Source: Agrostemma githago
Lineage: Eukaryota; Streptophyta; Magnoliopsida; Caryophyllales; Caryophyllaceae
Direction: 5' to 3'
Assembly (NCBI GenBank): GCA_958450325.1
Contig: OY288256.1
Location: 52,362,953-52,426,952 of the forward strand
Length of the DNA: 64,000 bases
The notes beneath the pieces were generated by a model that worked only from the letters and a program-made list of their open reading frames with translations, searched no databases and was not told the DNA's origin. The stretch's first letter is position 1. Each line of letters begins with the position of its first letter. Shown here one piece after another: positions 54,454-64,000 of this stretch. The position numbers and the translations under genes were made by a program.

Positions 54454-55808
54454 TGTGGACATGACATAGGTCCACCCCGACGCGGCCACGCGCGGGTTTG
54501 GGTAGGCGAATGAATCTCCATATGAGAAGGATCGAATTGAAATTTAGGTCTATGTGGAGTCGCCACCGAATTTTGTGGTTATTCGGAACCGTTCGAGCCC
54601 ACTCTATGTCGTAGTGGGCCGTATACAAAATACGGCCCATTTTCGATGTCCGAGTTTATTGGGCCCGTCCCTTTGCATTTAATACCAATACCGACGTTAT
54701 CGGATATTGTGTATTGAATGACTCTCGTTCGCCAACGGTTTCGGGCATCCGGAAACCGAGGTTCTGAGTAAGGGGTGAGGGTACGTGTTGGGAAGCCCAC
54801 AAAGGACACCCAACCCCGCCCGCACATTAGCGGCCTCTACTAAGAACTCGAATGACTTTCTAATACGCGTGCTAGTAAAACGGGAAAATGATATGCAAAG
54901 ATTTATTTTCCCTAAACATGTGAATGGAATTGAAAAGGGTTTCTAAGTCAATTTAATGCAATTAATTCTACGTCAAAGTGGAATTTTAGCATGTGGGTTC
55001 ATTTAGTACAATAAACGAACAATAATTAAATTGACAAAAGAAATAACAAACGCGTTAGTAACGATATAATAAAATAACGAATAATAACGGTTTGTGCAAA
55101 ATATGAGATGAGATATATGATGATGCATGGTTTGAAAAGATAGTATACACGTGATTGATTAAGCACATGTTGACCTAAGTCGTAAAATACTATCGAGTTT
55201 TGAAAATAGAATAATGTACGACTTGCGTTTTAGTCGTTATAGGGTCACTTGATCGAGTGGTCGATAGACTCGATCGAGTGAACCCCTAAAAGATGTTTCT
55301 GTTTTGCATTACGGACCGTACTCGGCCGAGTTATTGGCCAACTCGGTCGAGTACGTGGCCACTCGATCGAGTCACTGTGAGACTCGACCGAGTGGTGGTC
55401 GTAACATGCATTCTGACTCGATTTTAGGGTGTCACTCGATCGAGTGACTAAGGCACTCGGTCGAGTGGCACCTGTACGAACCCGGTTTGTTTGCAAAAAT
55501 CGTGTTTATGCCGAAAATCGTTTTAAATTAATTATTGAGATGTGATTAAATTTTCTCCGCGTTAATAATGTCATAATTCCGAAGAATTGTTTTGACAATT
55601 ATTTAGCATCAACGAAAATAGAGTTTTGAATTAATTTTATGTGATTTAGGAAATCGGTGTTTTAAATAATAATAAAACTTGATTCCCTCGGATTTTCCGA
55701 CATCGAATAAATCCCTAGGGATTGTGATGTGGGATCCGCGTCAACGGGTTTCGACCCTTAAAAAATAATTGATTAGAACAAGATGAATATGCGATATTAA
55801 AATGCGTA

Positions 55809-55841
<33 letters not shown>

Positions 55842-56695
55842 TAAAAAAAAAACGAAAAAAGGAATAAAAAAAGAGATGGACGACGAGAAGAAAAGGGAAA
55901 GGAGAACGAGGTTTGTCACCCTCAACCTACATGTTCTTGTCTCGGTGCGGACTCGTAACCGTGGCTTTAACACAAGAGTCTTCGAGGTGTATGGAGGCTA
56001 AGTTATGGTGGCTCGGGTTTGATTCCTAAAACTAGGTTTAGGGTTTTTGCTAGTGTAGAATTGCTAGGGTTTTGAAGTGTGTATAGATGTGTTAGGGTTG
56101 TCCTAGAGTGTACTAGGGTTTTTTAAGATTGCTAAAGGATGTGTAATTGTGTTGCATGAGGGTTGCTTATATAGGGAGAGCTAGGGCACCCGATTTAGGG
56201 TTACTCGACCGAGTATAGGGCTAACTCGGTCGAGTGGCCTGTGAAGCCAGCCGTCGGGCTCAAAACAAGCCCACTCGATCGAGTCGGTGGGTCACTCGAT
56301 CGAGTGGCCCAGTCGGGGTGCACGGGTCCTTTGTTTTGGACCTTGACTTTGATTGCTTGATGGGTTTTGCATTTGACTTGGACTTTTGATGGTTGTATGG
56401 GTTGTTTTGTGCGTCTCGGAAACGACTTTGACCGGGGTTGACCCAATCGTTAAAAGTCGGTTTTAATTCCGGTGTCGGTTTTGGCCCAAATTAGTCTTGT
56501 TTGACTCGGAATGATCCACTGGGCCTGGATTCAAGGATGATTTTGTGAAATTTGTACTCTGTAAGTGTGTTAGCCAACGATTAATGGATTTGAGCCCGTA
56601 TCCGAGCGCATAGAAACACGTTAGCGTCCGATCATCATCGGGTGTTTTTTGGAAACTGCCATAGACACCTGGCGGTCAAAATGCGGGTGTCTACA
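54454..56695 (+). mobile_element. Solo LTR, Tat/Ogre-like family (copy B)
   Basis: Duplicate of 49332-51576, 3 bp shorter in the TAA microsatellite (55810-55840), with the same aggag flanks. Confidence 0.92.
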
Positions 56696-57865
56696 AGGAG
56701 GTATATATGTGATTGCCACCGGGAGTGGAAGCACGTGGAAGGAATAAGGTATGCAAACTTTTGAGATCAATTTATGGGTTAAAGCAAGCCTCACGGATGT
56801 GGTTCACAAAATTGGACGATGCACTGAAGAACTACGGTTTTGTCCAATCCTTGTCGGAATACTCCTTATTCACATTTGAGAAAGGAGAAGTATTTATGCC
56901 CGTGCTAGTTTATGTGGACGATATGATCTTAGTCAGAAATTCTAGCGAGGTTTGTGCACATTTTAAATCATTTTTGCATAACAACTTTAGCTTAAAAGAT
57001 CTGGGGAAGTTGAAATATTTTCTCGGAATAGAAATTGCACATGGGACGAGAGGATTATTCCTCGGGCAAAGAAAATATGCACTCGAGATTGTGTCCTAAG
57101 TTGGTTTAACGGGAACCAAACCCATGGATTTCCCCATGGAACAACAACATAAGTTGGCTTTAGCGAAGGGTTACGAATTACGAGATGCAAGCAAGTATAG
57201 ACGACTCGTTGGGCGTTTAATATATTTGACTATTACAAGGCCCGAGTTAGTTTATTAGGTGCACATCATATCTCAGTTTATGCAGGCTCCGAGGAAGGAG
57301 CATTAGGATGTGGCAATGAGAGTGGTACGATACATAAAAGGATCATTGGATCGGGGAATCATCATTGAGAAAGGAAAAGGGTTGCAATTAGTAGGGTACT
57401 GCTGATTCCGATATGCAGGGTGTCCTTTGACAAGGCGTCCCTGACGGGCTATTTAGTGTTTTTAGGAGGATCGCCCGTGTCTTGGAAAACCAAGAAGCAG
57501 CCAACGGTGTCTCGGTCCAGCGCATAGGCCGAGTACAAAGCCATGGCGACGCTAACAAGTGAGCTTATATGGTTAAAGTCACTCCTGAAGTCCTTGAGAA
57601 TTAAAAGCGACCGACCCATTCGATTGTATTGTGACAATGAAGTGGCTTTGCACATTTCGAGGAACCCGGTGTTCCACGACTGAACCAAGCACATCGAAAT
57701 AGACTGTCATTTTGTGAGAGAACACTTGGTGAAGAGAACTTTAGCAACGTCGTACATTCCTACGAAGAAACAACCAGCTGATATATTCACGAAAGCGTTG
57801 GGAAATGAAGATTTTACAAAAAAAACTACCAAGTTGGGATCCAACATTTCCAACTTGAAGGGGAG
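56696..57865 (+). pseudogene. Copia RT C-terminal part and RNase H
   Basis: RT continues through YVDDM, KDLGKLKYFLGIEIAHG and the connection domain, with stops and shifts after 57099. RNase H blocks include GCPLTRRP-like and GYLVFLGGSPVSWKTKKQ-type sequence in a shifted frame, VSRSSAEYKAMA, and the terminal ADIFTKALG. TGG codons expected in these motifs read TGA or TAG in places. It ends in the polypurine tract aacttgaaggggag just before the 3' LTR. Confidence 0.8.
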
Positions 57866-58061
57866 TGTGAGAATAACGCGATATTATTACGATATTATCG
57901 TGATACCATAATCTTGTAAATATAGTAGTGACGTAGATATTTATTCGCTAGAAATATTCTTTCCTAGTTCGAGAATCATGTACCTACTAGTTTATAAGGA
58001 GATGTACGTGTATATTTTTTTCTTATGCAATAATAAACAAAAGCTTCTCATAATTTTTATT
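57866..58061 (+). repeat. Copia 3' LTR
   Basis: Matches the 5' LTR (25414-25594) with a small insertion (gtagtgacgtagat) and scattered changes; preceded by the polypurine tract and followed by ctaag. Confidence 0.85.
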
Positions 58062-58261
58062 CTAAGTCATTCGTAGTTAAATAGAGGATATTGAAGCTCA
58101 CCCAAATTGATCCAAGTAAAATGAATGACCAATCTTCACCTATTCGATAAGCATCCATCATATTTAAATTAAATTAAATTCTTGTTTCAGACAACATACA
58201 TATCTATCTAAGACTTAAACATGTCAAATAGATCGGGGAGGATGCAGGATTTTGAGATATG

Positions 58262-58640
58262 GAGGGCACGATTTTTTTAACCCGGAAAATTACCTAAATT
58301 TTGATCCCGTCTTTTTTTGGTAATAATAAGCTCTTTATTCTTCCAAAAATGGGAGAAAAAGATAGATTTACAAAAGGCCTCGACCAAAAGATCAATAAAC
58401 GACCACAAGCTCCAAAAAGGCCAAAAAAACACACGGCCATCCACTAAGCTTGAAGACAACTAATCATCTTCTCGTTTTTATATTACAATTATACAAAAGT
58501 TTACTGCAGACTTGAAGACATAAATAGACATCTCCACGCTACTCTTTAGGCCAACAAATATCCTACGATTTCGTTCCTGCCAAATCATGTAAATGCAAGT
58601 CACAACACTGCTAATGTACCATCTTTTTGTTCATAACAAA
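58262..58640 (-). mobile_element. LINE 3'-end fragment
   Basis: On the minus strand a short stretch reads TCIYMIWQERNRRIFVG, close to the Trp/Arg-rich segment after the zinc-binding region at the end of plant L1-type reverse transcriptases (IW.ERN.R.F). The flanking frame is broken. Only the tail is present. Confidence 0.5.
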
Positions 58641-59617
58641 TTTAATTTGTACGAGTATGATGTTAAGCTTTGAAAAAAATTCCACGAATTTTCACCACTA
58701 AATAAAGTTTTGTTTTGAACTTTAAAAAAAATAAAACTCCTTAAATTTCAAATAATCATAAATGTAGGAGAGGGAATCGAACATAGGTCGTTAGGTTCAC
58801 AAATTGGGACTCCTACCGAATGTGCTGATGGATAACTACAATAGAAGCTAATTATAAAATCTAAGCATATCAAAATTTGAGAGGAGGACACTTGCCCACT
58901 CCCAAATCTGCCCTGCAAAATCCCCTATTCACTTAAACAAAAACTAAACAGCAAAACCGTCTTTTCAACTTTCCCGCCTAAAAACTCTTTCTAAATTAAG
59001 CAAATTGGGCTGCTGCTAAGTAGGCTTCGACAACTGCTTATTAACAAATCCATTTTCAGCATATTAAAGTCCAATTCAATCAATATTAAATAATGCGTAC
59101 AAATAACATAAGCATCCAATTATACAGAAAATTAACCCAATTAGCCCAATGCCCCAATTAAGTCAACATAAGCATCCAATTATACGATTTATTTTGCTAC
59201 TTTTTTAGGAACAAATATATTTCCTAACAAAAATACATTATACATTGATGTTTTAGAAGAAATTTTTAAGGATGCTAATCTCAAGAAAATATTATGATAC
59301 CTAAGTTAATTTTTGTCCAACTTCATTAAATAAAACTCAATTGTGTATGATTCATTCATCCAGTTACAACATTTAGGAAAAAATAAAGTATATTTTTAGA
59401 CATAATATATTGTAATTACATTTACAAATATTGTGATTATAAAATATTATAAAATATATACATAATCAAATGTTATAAAATATTATATTATATTAGAAAA
59501 TATACATTAAAAATATTAGACAGAAAAAATATCAAACTGACGGTATATATTATAACTCATGCATTCATCACTGCTACACACCTTCACTATTCAAAAATAT
59601 CTCTTGCTCTCCGAAGA
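58640..59617. other. AT-rich sequence, no gene seen
   Basis: Low-complexity AT-rich stretch (for example 59390-59530) with one near-duplicate of gtcaacataagcatccaattatac-type sequence at about 59107 and 59163. No coding, RNA or terminal-repeat signature found. Confidence 0.5.
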
Positions 59618-60384
59618 ATGAATATGATCTCTGAAATCGCACCAACAAAAGAGACCTGGCGAATTCAAGGTAGACTACTGCGTGTTTGGGAAGTACCATA
59701 CAATAGGAATACCACAGATATTATGTGTCTAGACCTAATAATAATGGATGAGAAGGTAAATATTAACCATGTAATGAATAATGTCATCTAATAATAATGT
59801 GATCGATTATTCTTTTTACTAATACAAAATAAATTTACTGATCTATCAATTCAAAATGACAAGATCCATGCTACCATCAATGCACAAATTATGAAGAAGT
59901 ACAAATGGTTGGTTAAAGAAGGATTCTTGGTGACAATTGCAAACTTTGGTGTGACACCCAACAATATTGGAATCATGGTATCTACGCGCCCGTATAAAAT
60001 AAATTTTCACAAAAAAACCTACGTGAAAGAATATGAAAATCTGTCCATACCAACTTATGGATTCATCAATTTTTTGAGTTTCGACTCAATTCCATCACCG
60101 AGCGTAAACGGAGGTGTCTGATCTTCATAGGTACTTATTTTAGATTGATAATCAGATATCGATTTATCATACATTTACAACCTATCTTTTTTATTATACA
60201 AATGTAATTAATAGGGTAGTCAAAGCAGATGGTTCTATTACTCTAAAAGGAAAGGTGCTGACAAAAAAAATGATTAACTTGGAGTTAAACGACCAGAGGT
60301 AATTCTTAAAGCGAAAGATAACCCTATTTGAAGAGCCTTTTAATTGATTATAATGTCCACTATTTATTAATTTCCAGGGATATG
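59618..60384 (+). pseudogene. RPA1-like OB-fold (DUF223-type) gene fragment
   Basis: Exon 59618-59755 reads MNMISEIAPTKETWRIQGRL and on to MDEK; a second exon from 59864 reads IHATINAQIMKKYKWLVKEG and continues to FINFLSFDSIPSPS. These match the N-terminal OB-fold of plant replication protein A 70-kDa-like proteins (WRI..R..RMWEVP, L.DEKG.KIHATI), many of which are spread by Helitrons. A later segment (about 60214-60298, VVKADGSITLKGKVLTK) resembles the start of the next OB fold. A stop or shift near 60110-60121 separates them. The Tat/Ogre-like LTR at 60385 cuts the gene, and the rest is not in the window. Confidence 0.6.
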
Positions 60385-62697
60385 TGTGGACATGACATAG
60401 GTCCACCCCGACGCGGCCACGCGCGGGTTTGTGGAGGCGAATGAATCTCTATATGAGATGGTCAAATTGAAATTTAAATCGAAGTAGGAGTCGCCACCGA
60501 ATTTTGTAGTTATTCGGAACCATTCGAGCCCACTCTATGTCGTAGTGGGCCGTATACAAAATACGGCCCATTTTCGATGTCAGAGTTTATTGGGCTCATC
60601 CTTTTGCATTATGATACCGATACCGACATTATCGGATATCGTGTATTGAATGACTCTCGTTGCCAATGGATTCGGACATCCGGAAACCATGGTTCTGAGT
60701 AAGGGGTGAGGGTACGTGTTGGGAAGTTCACTAAGAACACCCAACCCCGCCCGCACTTAGCAGCCTTTACTAAGATATCGTTCGTTTTTGGTGTACACGC
60801 GTTAGTTCGACGGTTGAATGATATGCAAACATTATTTTCCTAAGCATGTGAGAAAAATAAATAAACGAGTTGCTAAGTCGTTTAATGCATGTTAAACTAA
60901 TAACGTCAAAGTTATTTTAGCATGTGAAGTTCATTTTAGTCTAATAAAACAACAAAAATGAATAAATTGCTACAAACACGAGAAAACGAGTTAGTAACGA
61001 TAAATAAATCGAATAAAGACATAAATAAATAATATGCATGACTCGAAAAAGATTTAATGACACGTGATGGATTAGCACGCGTTGACCGAGGTCAAAAAAA
61101 AAAAAAAAATTATCGAAATATGTCGTGAAAGTCGCATTTTAATGTAAGGTTCGAAAAGAATTAAAAATAGAAAAGCGAAGAAACGAAAAATAAAAAGGAG
61201 TCGGCGAACCAGGCTGTTGCACGAGTCGCCTGACAGGCGCGCGACTCGCGTGGTAGCCTGTTCGGGTTTTTTTGTTTGTTCGAAAATCGTTAATTTTTAC
61301 AAATCGCGTACAAATATGGATTAATTTATATTCGATTTATATTTTCGATATTCGTCGTATTCGATATTCGATTATGAAATCGATATCGAATAGTCGGAAT
61401 GATTTTAGAAAAAGTTTAAAAAAAAAAAATGTTTTGAACGAAAATTGAAAAAAGAATTTTGAACGAAAAAAATGTTAATTCTCTCCGCGTTTAAAATCAT
61501 CAAATTTTGTTTTAAAAAAGGTAATGATTTTGTTAGCATCAACGAGAATTAATTAATTTAGTTCTTGTAGATACGATATTCGATTAGAGAATCGGTATCG
61601 TATTTTATGAACGTTATAAAAAATAGTTTTTTTTAGTATCGATTATTAGAAATAAATTAAAATATGTGACGAACGACCCATATTAATAATACGAAACGAC
61701 CGACGACCCGTAAAAAAAAGTGAAGGACGAAAAAAAGAGGAAAAAGACGTGAGAGAGAGAGAGAGGAAGGAGAAGAATCGGGTTTGATTTACACCCACAA
61801 CCTACATGCTTTACTTTCTCGGTATGAAGCTCGTCGGACGATGGTTTAGGCACGGGAGCGTCGAGATGATGCGGGATGAGTTAGGGTGTCGGTTTGGTGC
61901 GTTTTTTTATGTGTGTGAGACGGTGGGTTCGACCGGATGTGTGGGTCGGTTTCGTCGGAATTTCGAGGCTACTTCGGGATTACGTCGGGAATCGAGGATG
62001 TATGTATGTGTCTTCTGGTTTTTGTGAAATCGTGTTGCTTAATTGTTGTCTGAAATCGTTGTGTAGAATCGTTGTCCTTTGTGTTGGACGGGAGGTCCTA
62101 TTTATAGGAGTCGAGGTAGTCTTGCTTGTGTGACAAGAAACACCGGTTTGGATAGGAAACACGAGAGTTCGAAAGAGAACGAAAGTCTCGTTTCTTGGTG
62201 GAGAAGCCAAGTAACTCGGCTGGTTGGGGAGTGTCTCGGCTGTTTGGCCGAGTGTTTGAGCTTGGTTGGCGATTTGTTTCGGTTTTCGGATAGAATTCCT
62301 ACTTGAGATCGAATTCTATCCTTAAACGGATTTGTTTAATATTTTTTGAAGATGATTTTTGTAGTGTTTGGGACCGAATCAGCCGTGTGAGGTGTCACGG
62401 CTGACTCGTGTGTCTCGAGAATATTTTTCGACCGGGTTTTGACTCGGTCGTAAAAAGACGGTTTTACCCCTGGTGCCGGAATCGACCCAAATTAGTCTCA
62501 TTTGACTCGAAACGACCCACTGGGCCTGGATTTGAGGTTGGTTTTGTAAGATTTGTACTCCGTAATAAGCCTAAACCAAATGTCCATGATTTCGAGCCCA
62601 TATCCGAGTCCATTAAAGCATGTTTGCGTCTGATCATCATCGGGTGTTTGGCGGGACCTACTATAGACACCTGACGGTCAAAATGTGGGTGTCTACA
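60385..62697 (+). repeat. 5' LTR of a Tat/Ogre-like Ty3/Gypsy element
   Basis: 2313 bp from tgtggacatgacatag to gggtgtctaca, followed by leader and gag-like sequence, so it is a 5' LTR. It contains the GGGCCGTAT/ATACGGCCC hairpin at 60547-60569. Nearly collinear with the inverted copy at 1-1914, whereas the solo LTRs at 49332 and 54454 share only the ends and scattered central blocks. Confidence 0.88.
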
Positions 62698-63540
62698 GAG
62701 CCCCCACTCTGACTGAGGCTTGGACAAGGCGAAAGTCAGAGTAGCTACCAGGCCAATCGAGGATTAAGACCTGGCAGACTTCCGATCGGGTCGTTTAGAG
62801 TCCATTAGACCTGCGTTGGTGGGGCTCGCCAGCCATAAGATAGAAATCATACCTGGGTAGAAATAATGTCGTGGGGACTTTTCTTAAAAAGTCTTGGGTA
62901 TGTCTGTTTACAGACAATCCCCATCTTGAAATTGCGTGGGAGTTTGCCTTGGAGGCTATGGGTGTGTCTGTTTACAGACACGTCCCATCTTAGAATTGCG
63001 CGGGAGCCTCCATTGGAAGCTACGGATGTACCGCTTACTGATACATCTGATTCTTCAGTAAAAATGTTGCTTGAATTTTCACTGAGAACTTTGAGAATTC
63101 TTCGGGAGTCTTGGGATACCTGCCTGTTTTGCATGTAACATTCAGATAAAACATTGACTCATGCTGGGGAAGAAAATATATATTTTTTTGACTGATTGAT
63201 CTTTGGAGAAAGAGATTTTTTTTTTTTGAAAATTTCGAAAAAAGCCGATTTTTTTTTTCTAAAAAATAAAAAGAAAATTTGGAAATAGGAATGCTTGGGA
63301 CGATTTGATTCCTGATCAGATTCTGACATGGATTCCTAAAATTTCCTGGTTAGGCATGTATGCCTAGGTGAAGTAGGGAACATTGTAAAAATCCCTATTC
63401 CAGGGGTGACTAGGAGAGGGGATTTCTCTATTATAAATAGTGAGTTCTTGCCCTTAATCTTCTCATATTCCAACCCAAAATATTTCCTTCTTATCTTAAA
63501 ATCCCTTTAGACTTTTTAAGATAAAACAAAACTTTCTGCT
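62698..63540 (+). other. Untranslated leader of the Tat/Ogre-like element
   Basis: Begins gagcccccactctgac right after the LTR; I cannot match a tRNA to it as a PBS. Three related hairpin-bearing blocks occur at about 62895-63050. The leader then becomes A/T-rich with T and A runs (63180-63280) and reaches the gag ATG at 63541. Confidence 0.6.
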
Positions 63541-64000
63541 ATGGGTATTGAACATCTGACCGCGATGCTTCACGCGTGGGCCCAGGATTTCCGAGATGGA
63601 GATAAGGTTCAACTAACTCAGATGGGAATTGTGGCTTTGTTCCCGCTCCAGCGACTCAAGGTGGATGCACATTTTTTGGACGCTTGCTTAACTTTTTGGG
63701 ATGCTACCCACCATGTTTTTGCTTTTCCTCGGGGAGAAATATGTCCCCTTCCCGAAGAAATTGCCGCTTTAGGGGGTTGGTGCCCAAACGCTCATCCTGC
63801 TATTCCTCCTTTTTATCCTGATCCAAGGAGGAGACTAAGGGACTTTCTTGGGTTGTCTCATGCTGAGACTTCTCGTATGGTGAAGGGAAATTTTGTTTCC
63901 CTGTTTGATTTGGCCAAATGGTGCCAGAATTTCTTCTATCCATAGGCGTAGGGCCTTTGCCTTCTGTATGCTGCACCGATATGCCTTCGAAGGTCGGATG
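63541..64000 (+). pseudogene. Gag-region protein of Tat/Ogre-like element (DUF7745/plant-mobile-domain-like), partial
   Basis: The ATG at 63541 opens 134 codons: MGIEHLTAMLHAWAQDFRDG, then FLDACLTFWDATHHVFAFPR and GEICPLPEEIAALGG. The FWD..H..F.F..GE..P..EE pattern is that of the large N-terminal domain found in gag of Tat/Ogre elements and related plant mobile-domain proteins. A TAG at 63943-63945 ends the frame, but a neighbouring frame continues RRRAFAFCMLHRYAFEGR to the window edge, which fits the domain. So there is a frameshift close to 63935-63945 (or a sequencing error). The remainder of the element is outside the window. Confidence 0.65.

Larger units (their letters stand above)
51907..57026 (+). 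repeat. Tandem duplication, copy B
   Basis: Head-to-tail copy of 46783-51906. Its first LTR (51909-53540) is preceded by gatctggggagt instead of the polypurine tract, because the junction joined Copia RT sequence to the LTR. The 3' end continues uninterrupted into Copia RT and RNase H. Confidence 0.93.
25414..58061 (+). mobile_element. Ty1/Copia element, decayed, carrying nested insertions and a tandem duplication
   Basis: Short LTRs at 25414-25594 and 57866-58061 share tgtgagaataacgcgatatt and the rest of their length. They are flanked by gtaag (25409-25413) and ctaag (58062-58066), a TSD with one mismatch. Gag, protease, integrase, reverse transcriptase and RNase H segments appear in Copia order (integrase before RT) but broken by stops, shifts and insertions. 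Without the nested elements the element would be about 5 kb. Confidence 0.9.

Noticed and set aside
58277..58459. 60-codon Phe/Trp-rich minus-strand frame
   Set aside because: Downstream tail of the LINE fragment; no conserved motif.

Overview
The window is nuclear DNA of a flowering plant, most likely a eudicot. Two intron-containing plant genes lie in a sea of nested transposable elements. Nothing in the sequence fixes the species. Every call comes from reading translations, splice sites, terminal repeats and target-site duplications (TSDs) by eye; no database was searched.

Left part (1-13.1 kb). A truncated, inverted LTR of a large Ty3/Gypsy (Tat/Ogre-like) element occupies 1-1914. It lies next to the 3' part of a CACTA transposon that carries a Ulp1-like protease gene (1915-3682). 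The CACTA end abuts a single exon of a pyruvate dehydrogenase kinase gene (3683-3808, minus). A triplicated exon/UTR-like block (5159-5818) and a Tourist-type MITE (6235-6997) follow. The first intact gene is a nine-exon organellar RluA-type RNA pseudouridine synthase (7379-11722, plus). The gap after it holds a SINE with a 16-bp TSD.

Middle (13.1-25.4 kb). A complete 12-exon family GH1 beta-glucosidase gene (543 aa) runs on the minus strand from 24744 to 13147, convergent with the synthase gene. Its third intron holds a young, non-autonomous Athila-like LTR element (17344-23214, TSD acccg). The 5' LTR of that element is itself split by a 1.24-kb Mutator-like foldback with a 9-bp TSD. All GH1 splice junctions stay in frame.

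Right part (25.4-58.1 kb). One decayed Ty1/Copia element (LTRs at 25414 and 57866) has been inflated to more than 32 kb by later events. First, its integrase region was hit by a second Athila-like non-autonomous element, which became a tandem array of four LTRs and three internal regions (27997-48418) inside a single TSD pair (atagg). Second, its reverse transcriptase region holds a 2.2-kb solo LTR of the Tat/Ogre-like family (TSD aggag). Third, the block holding the last array LTR, Copia sequence, the solo LTR and more Copia sequence was tandemly duplicated (about 5.12 kb), leaving a template-switch-like scar at the junction.

Right edge (58-64 kb). A LINE tail and an RPA1-like OB-fold gene fragment are followed by the 5' LTR (60385-62697), leader and broken gag start of a Tat/Ogre-like element that runs out of the window.

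The most unusual material is in the two Athila-like families. A hairpin followed by an AAGTGTGGGG polypurine motif occurs twice per element. A series of hairpins has different stems but nearly the same 9-nt loop. Dense 12-bp palindromes are clustered in the array element, and a long open frame is split by the same amber codon in all three copies.
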